64,000 nt of DNA from Aquimarina sp. BL5 (lineage in GTDB: Bacteria > Bacteroidota > Bacteroidia > Flavobacteriales > Flavobacteriaceae). Below the pieces are notes generated by a model. That model worked only from the letters and a program-made list of their open reading frames with translations. It did no database searches and was not told the DNA's origin. Below are positions 1-7,331 of the stretch, piece after piece. The first letter of the stretch is position 1, and each line of letters starts with the position of its first letter. The position numbers and the translations under genes were made by a program. The DNA lies in assembly GCF_003443675.1 (NCBI RefSeq), contig NZ_CP031963.1, forward strand, positions 4,496,001 to 4,560,000, written 5' to 3'.

Positions 1-853
1 ATAACCAATCCCACACATCTTGATTATTATATGTTTTGGTCCACGCATCGTGACCACCATTTCGATATAAAGTAAATGACATTTTATCAGAAGGACTATT
101 AATTCCAATCGCAGATGACCAGATTTTGCTTGTAGTATCAAATTGCATAGTATAATCACTATCTGCAACGGTCCCTCCAGTACCATATGGATATACTTCC
201 ATAACAGAGTTACCTGTATTAGCAATTCGATTCATATTGTTTATAGTTTGACCCCTTCCTACGGTTCCGTCACTAAAATTATGATGCGCCCATATAGGAG
301 TTTGTTGCAAAAAACCTGATGGATCGTTTACTCCTCCTGCACCACAGATGGGTATTGCAGCAGCAATTTTCGTATAATCCGCTCTTAACGCATTCCAGGT
401 ACTACCTCCACCAGCGCTTAAACCAGTAACGTATACTCTATTCAGATCTATAGGATAATTTGCTATTATATATTCGTACAGATTAGTGAAATCCGAAGGA
501 CTAAAAGTACCACTGTTTTTTGGAGATTGAGCAGAAATAACTATTGCAGGAAAATCGGTTCCATTTTCTATCAATTTAGGCGGACCATGCTTTAAAACCT
601 TGTCTAGATTACTATTGCCGTCTCCTCTTTCTCCTTTTCCATGAAAAAACAATACCAACGCATACGTGTTTCCCGAGCTTTGATCAAAGTCAGTAGGTAA
701 ATACTCGTAATACCCATTTGGGGCATATGTATTTTCTAAAGTAACGGCAGTATGCTCACCAGCATTGCCGTAAGGAGCTTGTGCCATTATCAATTGACTG
801 GATACTAATAAGAAGATAAAAATACAGGATTGGGACATGGGGATAGATTTCAT
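1..853 (-). CDS. Secreted alpha/beta-hydrolase (esterase, PHB-depolymerase-like), 3' end outside the window
   Basis: Reads leftward from ATG at 853 and runs off the edge, so only the first 284 codons are visible; an in-frame ATG at 838 is the other possible start. Residues 1-25 form a Sec signal peptide ending in MAQ. The rest is an alpha/beta-hydrolase: FFHGKGERG (about 69-77), nucleophile elbow GLSAGG with Ser146, a probable acid region at HNFSDGTV (191-198) and GGHDAW with the likely catalytic His268. In this family (secreted esterases, feruloyl and PHB depolymerase-like enzymes) these residues make a Ser-Asp-His triad that hydrolyses esters outside the cell. The missing 3' part may carry carbohydrate-binding or T9SS sorting modules, common in Flavobacteriaceae. 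The substrate cannot be told; an acetyl or feruloyl ester on polysaccharide is an inference. Confidence 0.8.
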   Translation of the reverse strand, partial: MKSIPMSQSCIFIFLLVSSQLIMAQAPYGNAGEHTAVTLENTYAPNGYYEYLPTDFDQSSGNTYALVLFFHGKGERGDGNSNLDKVLKHGPPKLIENGTDFPAIVISAQSPKNSGTFSPSDFTNLYEYIIANYPIDLNRVYVTGLSAGGGSTWNALRADYTKIAAAIPICGAGGVNDPSGFLQQTPIWAHHNFSDGTVGRGQTINNMNRIANTGNSVMEVYPYGTGGTVADSDYTMQFDTTSKIWSSAIGINSPSDKMSFTLYRNGGHDAWTKTYNNQDVWDWL

Positions 854-947
854 GAAAATAATCGATTGGTTTATAGTATGAATTATAGCTAAGTTATATA
901 TAAAAAGCACTTGTTTTCCCACCCCAAAAGGGCAGTATTTCTTTGTG

Positions 948-1568
948 TTAGAGCAATAACTGTTCAGAATCAGTAATTGAATTACCCTTGTAAACCAATT
1001 TCCAGCCTAAGGAATTTGTAAGTATATATATTTTCTGAAGCTCACTAATCAATCTGTTTTCAGCATTTGTTTTTAGGGTAGAAGCTGCTATCTTTTTATT
1101 AAGTTGGTGAATAACCTCTTTCCGAATAAGGTTATGGTCTTCAGGATTAAATTGATTAAAAAAATCTTCTTCCAGATCGTGATATTTAATATCTGGGTTT
1201 ATATTGATTTCAGCTTCCGGAATGTTGGTTATCGTAACTGTTTTATTAGATTGGTCTAAAGTGTGTTCAATTTTACTTAAATCATAAGAAACCGTTACAC
1301 TAGCATTAACGACAACAATAGCTTTTTTCTCTGCCTTAAGGATATCTAAATAATATTTTTTGGCATCTTTATACGTAATAACTTCAGAGAAGTGCCCTTC
1401 GGTAACTACTAGCTTGCCCACATTTTTTATTTGATCTAAAATAAGATCAGAGGACTGTATTTCAGTTTTTTGAGTTTTAGACTGAGTGATAAGATAGTTA
1501 ATTCCTAAAGCAATGAATGCAGCAATTAATGCACCTAGAAGAAAATTACGCATATTTTTATTGGTCAA
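948..1568 (-). CDS. DUF4230 family membrane-anchored protein
   Basis: 206 residues: one N-terminal hydrophobic anchor (FLLGALIAAFIALGINYLI, about 9-27) followed by an alpha/beta soluble region typical of DUF4230, including VVTEGHFSEVITYKD and the run AIVVVNASVTVSYDLSKI. The C-terminal helix-rich part and the ending around GWKLVYKG fit the family. The function of DUF4230 is unknown; topology predicts a single anchor with the domain on the outer side of the inner membrane. ATG at 1568 was used; ATG at 1553 (MRNFLLG) would lose only five residues and is equally possible. It is transcribed toward the esterase gene and lies just downstream of the terminator that ends the DUF4136 gene, so it is probably its own unit. 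Confidence 0.75.
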   Translation of the reverse strand: MTNKNMRNFLLGALIAAFIALGINYLITQSKTQKTEIQSSDLILDQIKNVGKLVVTEGHFSEVITYKDAKKYYLDILKAEKKAIVVVNASVTVSYDLSKIEHTLDQSNKTVTITNIPEAEININPDIKYHDLEEDFFNQFNPEDHNLIRKEVIHQLNKKIAASTLKTNAENRLISELQKIYILTNSLGWKLVYKGNSITDSEQLLL

Positions 1569-1587
1569 GTTTACTATAAATGTACGT

Positions 1588-1622
1588 AAAAAAAATAGCC
1601 TATCTATTAACAGAAAGGCTAT
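1588..1622 (-). terminator. Rho-independent terminator of the DUF4136 gene
   Basis: Stem ATAGCCT (1595-1601) pairs with AGGCTAT (1616-1622). On the minus strand the hairpin is followed by a run of T (the A-run at 1588-1594 on the plus strand), so it ends transcripts coming from the DUF4136 gene. Confidence 0.75.
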
Positions 1623-1645
1623 GGCGTTATTAAGTATTACAGTAA

Positions 1646-2176
1646 TTATTTAATTTCGGGCGGATATTTTTCTAGTATCTCAGTGACAATTTTATTCATG
1701 TTTTGCTGTTTTTTGTCTACTTTTTTTGTTAAAGCAGCCGTTCCCATACCTTGCCAAATCAATTCTTTTTTTGAAGCATCTATCAAGTCAATGTATAAGG
1801 TGCCTTCGGTGGTTCTAGACACAGTATTTTGTCCTGCTCCCCAAAACCAAGGATTCCATCCCCATCCGTAACCAAATCCAAAGTTATTTTGATAAATGTT
1901 TATGTTTTCTTTAGTTTTAGTAAAGATACTTACTAATAAGTCTGGTTTTTCGGATTTTGTAAATCCTTTAGCGGCCATATCCGCCTCTATAGCTCTTAGA
2001 ATACGTTTTTTGTCCAGATCGCTAATTTCGGCTTTATCAATTCCTGGTTTAAAAAAGGCATAGCTTTTGTAAGTATTAAAATTAGCTTGTTTATCATAAT
2101 CAGAAGCTACCCGAACACTGGAACAGGAGCTAAGGGTTATAATAAGGATCAGCGATAATAGAGAGTAAAATTTCAT
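1646..2176 (-). CDS. DUF4136 domain lipoprotein
   Basis: 176 residues with a lipoprotein signal (LILIITLSSCSS, lipid-modified Cys at about 18), followed by the DUF4136 fold: VRVASDYDKQANFNTYKSY near the start, the conserved block around ADMAAKGF, and TEGTLYIDLIDASKKELIWQ near the end. A glycine-aromatic segment (GYGWGWNPWFWGAG, about 103-116) interrupts the domain, as is usual in this family. The family is found in the envelope of many Gram-negative bacteria and its role is unknown. It ends at a clear terminator, so it is transcribed separately from the DUF4230 gene. Confidence 0.85.
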   Translation of the reverse strand: MKFYSLLSLILIITLSSCSSVRVASDYDKQANFNTYKSYAFFKPGIDKAEISDLDKKRILRAIEADMAAKGFTKSEKPDLLVSIFTKTKENINIYQNNFGFGYGWGWNPWFWGAGQNTVSRTTEGTLYIDLIDASKKELIWQGMGTAALTKKVDKKQQNMNKIVTEILEKYPPEIK

Positions 2177-2256
2177 AATCCGGTATTTTGTGTGTTCAAC
2201 AATATTTTTTAATAAACAGGCACAATAATCATACCATGAGTGCTATAAAAACTGCT

Positions 2257-2427
2257 CTAAGTATACTTGTTTGTCTTTTTATCATAGCCATAAGGACAAT
2301 GCCTGCAACCGCTCTCACAGCAATATCCTCTTTTTAAGTGGTATTGTTCTGTAAAACAGCGGTACCCTTCAGGAGTAAGATAGTAGTCTCCTTCCTCAGG
2401 TTTTAGTATTTTTTTTGGGTTGTTCAT
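2257..2427 (-). CDS. DUF5522 small cysteine-rich protein
   Basis: 56 residues from ATG at 2427 (MNNPKKILKPEEGDYYLTPE). A longer in-frame reading from 2475 exists, but the extra 16 residues are not family-like and would overlap the divergent gene. The core YCCESGCRHCPYGYDKK has four cysteines (CC, C, C) and matches DUF5522, a short Bacteroidota family that probably binds a metal or Fe-S centre. No enzyme activity is established. The gene is divergent from the HExxH protein at 2456 with only 28 bases between starts, so their promoters must overlap each other's coding ends. Confidence 0.8.
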   Translation of the reverse strand: MNNPKKILKPEEGDYYLTPEGYRCFTEQYHLKRGYCCESGCRHCPYGYDKKTNKYT

Positions 2428-2455
2428 CGCTACAAAAATACTATCTTGCGCTAAG

Positions 2456-2782
2456 ATGCCAATTGTAGTTAACAAATATTTGATAGGTCGTCATTTTGTG
2501 GGAATCGCACTTTGGCCATTTATTGTGGTAAAAGATCATCGTCTAAAGAGAGATGAAGTTTTTATAAACCACGAAAAAATTCATTTAAAACAACAGTTAG
2601 AACTACTGGTAATTCCATTTTATTTTGTATACCTAACTGAGTATCTAATTCGTTTAATTCAATATCGAAACTCAAAAAAAGCGTATCGCAATATTTCTTT
2701 TGAGAGGGAGGCATATGAGATGGAAACTGAACTTTCTTATCTAAAGCATCGAAAATTTTGGAGTTTTATTAAGTACTTATGA
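2456..2782 (+). CDS. Small membrane-associated HExxH (zincin-like) protein
   Basis: 108 residues from ATG at 2456 (MPIVVNKYLIGRHFVGIALW); an upstream in-frame ATG at 2420 lies inside the divergent DUF5522 gene and is less likely. The sequence FINHEKIHLKQQLELL carries an HExxH zinc-protease-type motif (HEKIH), followed by a hydrophobic stretch (LVIPFYFVYLTEYLIRLI) and FEREAYEME, where a glutamate could be the third metal ligand. Similar short HExxH proteins occur across Flavobacteria, usually annotated as hypothetical. The motif and order fit a minimal gluzincin, but the protein is far shorter than true M48 or M56 peptidases, so catalytic activity is uncertain. Confidence 0.7.
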   Translation: MPIVVNKYLIGRHFVGIALWPFIVVKDHRLKRDEVFINHEKIHLKQQLELLVIPFYFVYLTEYLIRLIQYRNSKKAYRNISFEREAYEMETELSYLKHRKFWSFIKYL

Positions 2783-2784
2783 AT

Positions 2785-2818
2785 TAAAAAAACCTGTTGA
2801 AAATATTTTCAAGCAGGT
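2785..2818 (-). terminator. Rho-independent terminator of the alginate lyase gene
   Basis: Perfect palindrome TTGAAAATATTTTCAA (2797-2812) extended by ACCTG / CAGGT with one bulged base. On the minus strand it is followed by seven T (A-run 2785-2791 on plus), placing it as the terminator of the leftward PL7 gene; it also lies just after the rightward HExxH gene. Confidence 0.7.
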
Positions 2819-2847
2819 AATTCAAATTATTTATTAGGAACACACAA

Positions 2848-3732
2848 TTAATAATGTGTGGTCTTTACTCCGTATATTCTAACAGTGGACGTGGCGTTAT
2901 AATCTTTATTCCAGTTAAAATAGTTACCAGTTTTAAAGTAGTTATCATAAGTATAACCATTCGCATCATAGTCATATTGTGTTACATATCCAGTATTAAT
3001 CCCTAGGGCAGAACAGTATAGTTTCGTACGTAACCTTCCGTCCTTGATTTCTAGATAAATCGTAAATATATCGTGTCCCACATATCCTAGGTCTTTTTTT
3101 ACAATGTCTTTACTAGTCCAATCTGTTCTTCCATTTGTTGGTTTTACGTAGTATTCTAGTTTAATTTTTCCCTTGTCCCAAGCCACTTTTACAGTAGCAG
3201 GACTGTTACCGCCATATCCGTGTATCTGTGCTACAAATGTTCTTTTGTTACCTCCAATAGATTCTACTTTTAGCTTGGACTCCATTTTGTGATAACCAGA
3301 ATTCATAGACCAGTTATCAGAAGTGGATTGATTTCCTCTCCAATACTCTCTTAATTCAGTTCTACAGTATTTTTTCTTGTCAAGTCCATATTCTCCTGAT
3401 GTTGTGTATCCGGTAAATTTAGTTTTGAAGGTATAGCTTCCGTTGCTATTTTTCTTAACATAATAAGACTCATCATTAGTAAAATTTGCAGCTTCTAAGT
3501 CTTTATAATATATAGATGTAGCTTTACCGTTACCTCTGTTTATTGGAACTGATAGATACCAGTTTTTCCAAGTAAAATTTCCAGTAGATAGTTTTTGGTC
3601 AATATTGTCTTTAATTTCTTCGGTTTCGGAAGATAATTCCTCTGCTAAGTCATTAGAACAACTAGCAAATGAATAAACGAAAATTAGTGTTAATAAAGAA
3701 TAACAAAATTTAGAAATAGTACTTTTTTTCAT
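2848..3732 (-). CDS. Alginate lyase, polysaccharide lyase family 7, lipoprotein
   Basis: 294 residues. A lipoprotein signal (LTLIFVYSFASC, Cys25) places it in the envelope, likely surface-exposed. The PL7 (alginate lyase 2) domain spans about 52-294 and shows all three signature blocks: RTELRE (124-129), QIH (169-171) and YFKTGNY (265-271). These hold the Arg, Gln, His and Tyr that neutralise the uronate carboxylate and carry out beta-elimination. In PL7 enzymes QIH, rather than QVH, goes with activity on guluronate-containing alginate; that specificity is inferred here. The usual YFKAGxYxQ ends in YFNW here, so the final Gln is absent. No other alginate genes lie nearby. A palindromic operator sits 18 bases upstream of the start. 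Confidence 0.92.
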   Translation of the reverse strand: MKKSTISKFCYSLLTLIFVYSFASCSNDLAEELSSETEEIKDNIDQKLSTGNFTWKNWYLSVPINRGNGKATSIYYKDLEAANFTNDESYYVKKNSNGSYTFKTKFTGYTTSGEYGLDKKKYCRTELREYWRGNQSTSDNWSMNSGYHKMESKLKVESIGGNKRTFVAQIHGYGGNSPATVKVAWDKGKIKLEYYVKPTNGRTDWTSKDIVKKDLGYVGHDIFTIYLEIKDGRLRTKLYCSALGINTGYVTQYDYDANGYTYDNYFKTGNYFNWNKDYNATSTVRIYGVKTTHY

Positions 3733-3749
3733 AATTATATTATTTTGAG

Positions 3750-3765
3750 AATTGGTTGACCAATT
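3750..3765. promoter_or_regulatory. Palindromic operator upstream of the alginate lyase gene
   Basis: AATTGGTTGACCAATT is a perfect inverted repeat (arms AATTGGT / ACCAATT, 2-base spacer) 18 bases upstream of the PL7 start codon. TTGGTnnACCAA-type dyads are typical of GntR/FadR-subfamily repressors. Its position close to the start suggests control of the lyase gene, for example by an alginate-derived inducer; the regulator is not in this window. Confidence 0.6.
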
Positions 3766-4130
3766 TATAAAAATAATTATAAAAAAATATGATATTGATA
3801 GAAAAATGACTAAAAAAATAATAATTTGATATTTTCAAGACCTTGTGTTTAAATTTTGAACATTCAATGATTGCCTTAGAATATAGTATCTAAGAACGTT
3901 TTTTATGGCGAAAGCGTAAAATGTTAAAAAATGAAATTTTATAAAGATGAACCTTGATTTAGTGTTTTTTTTATCGCTTTTTTTGTAAAACCTATCGGAT
4001 TGGGAATTGTGGTTTTTATAAAATTTTCATTTTCAGTTAATTATTTTGATATAATTAATGTCCAAAAACTTAGCATTCCTGTATAGAATTAATAATCGTA
4101 ATTTTGCACAACTTTGTATAAAACCGTTAC
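3766..4130. other. AT-rich intergenic region with a promoter for the deaminase-family gene
   Basis: This 365-base spacer is strongly AT-rich and I see no convincing small gene in it. TAATTTTG at 4099-4106 matches the Bacteroidota -7 box TAnnTTTG, 25 bases before the ATG at 4131; no good TTG -33 partner is visible at the normal distance. It probably drives the three-gene run 4131-7233. Confidence 0.5.
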
Positions 4131-5072
4131 ATGCATTTTTTTTCTTCTGAATTGTTAGTGTCTAAAAATCAAGAGATCATTCATCCTACTTTAACGGAGT
4201 CCGGAGTATCACTTTATATAAAACGTGAAGATCTTATTCATGAATACGTTTCTGGTAATAAGTTTAGAAAATTAAAATATAATTTACTGGAAGCTAAGAG
4301 AAACGGTTGTGATACCATTCTTACATTTGGTGGAGCTTATAGTAATCATATTGCAGCTACTGCTTCTGCTGGGAAATTAGTTGGATTACAAACTATTGGA
4401 GTGATCAGAGGTGATGAGTTAGCAAAAGATTTAGATCGTACGTTATTAGAAAATGATACACTTAGATTTGCTTCTATAAATGGTATGAAATTAAAATTTG
4501 TTAGCAGAAATGATTACAAACAAAAAAGATCGGAACACTTTTTGGAATCATTAAAAAAGGAATTTGGTTTGTTTTATTGTATTCCGGAAGGAGGAACCAA
4601 TGATTTAGCAATACAAGGATGTGAAGAAATTCTAACATCCAAAGACGAGATGTTTGACTATGTATGCTGTGCCGTGGGAACTGGTGGAACAATTTCTGGA
4701 ATTATTAATTCAAGTTTAGGGCATCAACATGTAATTGGATTTCCTGCTTTAAAAGGAGATTTTCTTTCCGAAGAAATTGAAAAGTATACAAGTAAAACTA
4801 ATTGGAGTTTAGCAAAAGATTATCATTTTGGCGGATATGGTAAAATAAATACAACGTTAATAGAGTTTATCAATACATTCAAACAAGAACAAAATATAGC
4901 ATTAGATCCTATTTATACTGGAAAGATGTTATATGGTCTTTTTGATAGTATTCAGAACGGGGCTTTTACAAAAAATACTCGTATTTTAGCCATTCATACT
5001 GGAGGTTTACAAGGTATTTTGGGTATGAATAAAAAGCTAAGTAAAAAGAAGCTCCCGCTTATTACAATTTGA
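4131..5072 (+). CDS. PLP-dependent ACC deaminase / D-cysteine desulfhydrase family protein
   Basis: 313 residues of the fold-type II PLP family. Seen: IKREDLIHEYVSGNKFRKLK (PLP-binding Lys in SGNKFRKL, about 42-49), GGAYSNHIAATAS (phosphate- and substrate-contact loop), AVGTGGTISGI (glycine-rich PLP-phosphate loop) and the ending AIHTGGLQG. Relatives open the ring of 1-aminocyclopropane-1-carboxylate or break D-cysteine into pyruvate, ammonia and sulfide. Which substrate is used cannot be told; in marine Bacteroidota D-cysteine or another D-amino acid is more likely than ACC. The next gene starts two bases after this stop codon, so they are co-transcribed. Confidence 0.85.
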   Translation: MHFFSSELLVSKNQEIIHPTLTESGVSLYIKREDLIHEYVSGNKFRKLKYNLLEAKRNGCDTILTFGGAYSNHIAATASAGKLVGLQTIGVIRGDELAKDLDRTLLENDTLRFASINGMKLKFVSRNDYKQKRSEHFLESLKKEFGLFYCIPEGGTNDLAIQGCEEILTSKDEMFDYVCCAVGTGGTISGIINSSLGHQHVIGFPALKGDFLSEEIEKYTSKTNWSLAKDYHFGGYGKINTTLIEFINTFKQEQNIALDPIYTGKMLYGLFDSIQNGAFTKNTRILAIHTGGLQGILGMNKKLSKKKLPLITI

Positions 5073-5073
5073 T

Positions 5074-5940
5074 ATGAACGTGAGGAAAATTATAATGTTG
5101 TTTTGTGTCACTGCACTTTTGATTTCTTGTGGTGGTAGTAAAAAGGTAGCAACTACCAGAAGGGACAATACTCCTTCTTCAAGAAAAACGGAGATAAGTA
5201 GAGAAGTAAAGGAAATCAAGGAGCCCAAAAAAGAAATCAAAAAACCACTTAATACGATTTCCTATAAGGAAAAGGTTCAGAATTACATATTTGAATATGC
5301 AAGTATTGCGAAGCATGAGATGACTGAGTATGGCATCCCAGCGAGTATCACATTAGCTCAGGGTATCTTGGAGTCCGGAGCTGGTTATGGTGAACTCACC
5401 GGAAAAGCTAATAATCATTTTGGAATAAAATGCCACGACTGGACTGGAGATAGAGTATATCACGATGATGATCGTTCTCAGGAATGTTTTAGGAAATACG
5501 AAAAGGCAAGTCATTCGTTTAGAGATCATTCTTTATTTCTAAAAAACAGAAAGCGTTATGCGAAGCTGTTTACATATAAACAAGATGATTATAAATCTTG
5601 GGCATATGGATTGCGTGCAGCTGGATATGCTACAGATAAAAAGTATCCGGCTAAACTTATAAGTATTGTAGAAAGATATAAGTTAGATAAGTATGATGCT
5701 GAGGTTTTAGGAAAAAAATATGTAGCCAAAAAATCAAAAAAGGAAAAAAAGCCAGTGGTTGCTAAAACAGAAAAAGGAGAATATATTGTTCAGAAAGGAG
5801 ATACCTTATATTCCATATCCAAAAGATATAATATTAGAGTTGCTGAGCTTAAGGCGTATAATAATTTAAAAGATAATGCAATTGCCATCGGACAAGTTCT
5901 AAAAGTAGAAGAACCTGATGATGATTCTGAAGAATTTTAA
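5074..5940 (+). CDS. Glucosaminidase (peptidoglycan hydrolase) with LysM domain, lipoprotein
   Basis: 288 residues. A lipobox (LLISCGGS, Cys about 19) is followed by a Lys/Glu-rich linker, then a FlgJ/LytD-type glucosaminidase domain (about 65-205): GIPASITLAQGILESGAGYG with the catalytic Glu in ILESG, then NNHFGIKC and YATDKKYPAKLI. A LysM domain closes the protein (GEYIVQKGDTLYSISKRYNI, about 234-280) and binds the glycan chain. It should cleave the N-acetylglucosaminyl linkage in peptidoglycan during growth or division, anchored in a membrane. It lies between the PLP enzyme (gap of one base) and hemL (gap of six bases) in a tight operon; the functional link is not obvious. Confidence 0.9.
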   Translation: MNVRKIIMLFCVTALLISCGGSKKVATTRRDNTPSSRKTEISREVKEIKEPKKEIKKPLNTISYKEKVQNYIFEYASIAKHEMTEYGIPASITLAQGILESGAGYGELTGKANNHFGIKCHDWTGDRVYHDDDRSQECFRKYEKASHSFRDHSLFLKNRKRYAKLFTYKQDDYKSWAYGLRAAGYATDKKYPAKLISIVERYKLDKYDAEVLGKKYVAKKSKKEKKPVVAKTEKGEYIVQKGDTLYSISKRYNIRVAELKAYNNLKDNAIAIGQVLKVEEPDDDSEEF

Positions 5941-5946
5941 TCCAAT

Positions 5947-7233
5947 ATGATTTATAAAAGAAGTAGTGCTCTTTTTGCAGAGGCTCAAAAAGTAATTCCT
6001 GGAGGAGTTAACTCACCAGTACGTGCGTTTAAAGCGGTAGGAGGAGATCCAATTTTTGTAAAAGAGGCAAAAGGTGCCTATTTGTATGACGAAGATGGAA
6101 ATCAGCTGATCGATTACATTAATTCCTGGGGACCAATGATTCTAGGACATGCACATCCGCCAGTGGTGAATGCTGTCATCGAAAAAGCCAAAAAAGGAAC
6201 CAGTTTTGGAATGCCAACCGAAATTGAAACTAAGATTGCAGAATTAGCGGTATCGATGGTTCCTAATATTGATAAAATACGGTTTGTGAATTCTGGTACA
6301 GAAGCCTGTATGAGTGCCGTGAGATTGGCTCGCGGTTATACAAAAAAAGATAAGATCATCAAGTTTGCAGGTTGTTACCACGGACATAGTGATTCTTTTC
6401 TGATTCAAGCGGGTAGTGGCGCAGTAACTTTTGGCAGTCCTAATAGTCCAGGTGTTACTGAAGGAACAGCAAAAGACACCTTACTTGCGAGATATAATGA
6501 TCTGGAAAATGTAGAAAGTATTATTAAATCTAATAAAGGAGAGATTGCTTGTATCATTATAGAACCTGTTGCTGGTAATATGGGATGTATTCCACCGGTT
6601 AAGGGTTTTTTAGAAGGATTAAGGTCTCTTTGTGATGCTCACGATATTTTGTTGATTTTTGACGAAGTAATGACAGGATTTAGGTTAGCAAAAGGAGGAG
6701 TACAGGAATTGTTAGGGGTAGATGCCGATATCGTTACTTTTGGTAAAGTCATCGGAGGAGGACTTCCCGTGGGAGCTTTTGCTGCAAGAGAAGAGATTAT
6801 GAATCATTTGGCTCCCTTAGGTCCGGTTTATCAAGCAGGAACATTAAGTGGTAATCCTTTAGCCATGGCGGCAGGATTAGCTATGTTAAGTGAGTTGAAT
6901 GATAATTCGGGGATTTTTGATAGTATAGATAAGAAGACCGAATATTTACATAAGGGAATTGCTAAGGTTCTAGAAGAGAAAAAAGTAGTACATACCATCA
7001 ATAGAATTGGATCCATGATCTCAGTTCATTTTTCTGAAAATCCTGTTGTTGATTTCGAAAGCGCTGCAGAAGGTAATAATGAAACTTTTAAGAAATTCTT
7101 TCACGGAATGCTGGATCAAGGGATTTATATTGCACCAAGTGCTTTTGAAACCTGGTTCATTACAGAAGCTCTTACCTATGATGATCTTGATGACACTATA
7201 AAAGCAGTTTCTATCACTGCAGAAAATTTATAA
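5947..7233 (+). CDS. hemL: Glutamate-1-semialdehyde 2,1-aminomutase
   Basis: 428 residues, the normal length. Converts glutamate-1-semialdehyde to 5-aminolevulinate in the C5 pathway of haem synthesis, in the cytoplasm, with PLP. Seen: the family start [35 protein letters not shown] (PLP phosphate region), [22 protein letters not shown] (cofactor Asp), and [13 protein letters not shown] with the Schiff-base Lys267. It is the last gene of the three-gene run starting at 4131, six bases after the peptidoglycan hydrolase, and is followed by a terminator hairpin. The assignment over the related class III aminotransferases rests on the [10 protein letters not shown] start and the GGGLPVGAF block. 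Confidence 0.97.
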   Translation: MIYKRSSALFAEAQKVIPGGVNSPVRAFKAVGGDPIFVKEAKGAYLYDEDGNQLIDYINSWGPMILGHAHPPVVNAVIEKAKKGTSFGMPTEIETKIAELAVSMVPNIDKIRFVNSGTEACMSAVRLARGYTKKDKIIKFAGCYHGHSDSFLIQAGSGAVTFGSPNSPGVTEGTAKDTLLARYNDLENVESIIKSNKGEIACIIIEPVAGNMGCIPPVKGFLEGLRSLCDAHDILLIFDEVMTGFRLAKGGVQELLGVDADIVTFGKVIGGGLPVGAFAAREEIMNHLAPLGPVYQAGTLSGNPLAMAAGLAMLSELNDNSGIFDSIDKKTEYLHKGIAKVLEEKKVVHTINRIGSMISVHFSENPVVDFESAAEGNNETFKKFFHGMLDQGIYIAPSAFETWFITEALTYDDLDDTIKAVSITAENL

Positions 7234-7239
7234 AAACTT

Positions 7240-7268
7240 AAAAGCCGATCCAGTCTAGATCGACTTTT
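7240..7268 (+). terminator. Rho-independent terminator after hemL
   Basis: AAAAGCCGATC (7240-7250) pairs with GATCGACTTTT (7258-7268) with one mismatch and a 7-base loop, seven bases after the hemL stop codon. The 3' arm ends in a T-run, and the A-run at the left could also serve leftward transcripts. Confidence 0.75.
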
Positions 7269-7331
7269 GTATATATCTTTTTGGGATTAGAAGTAAACTT
7301 TTGCTTATAAAGTTTTTTTGAACTTTCCTTT

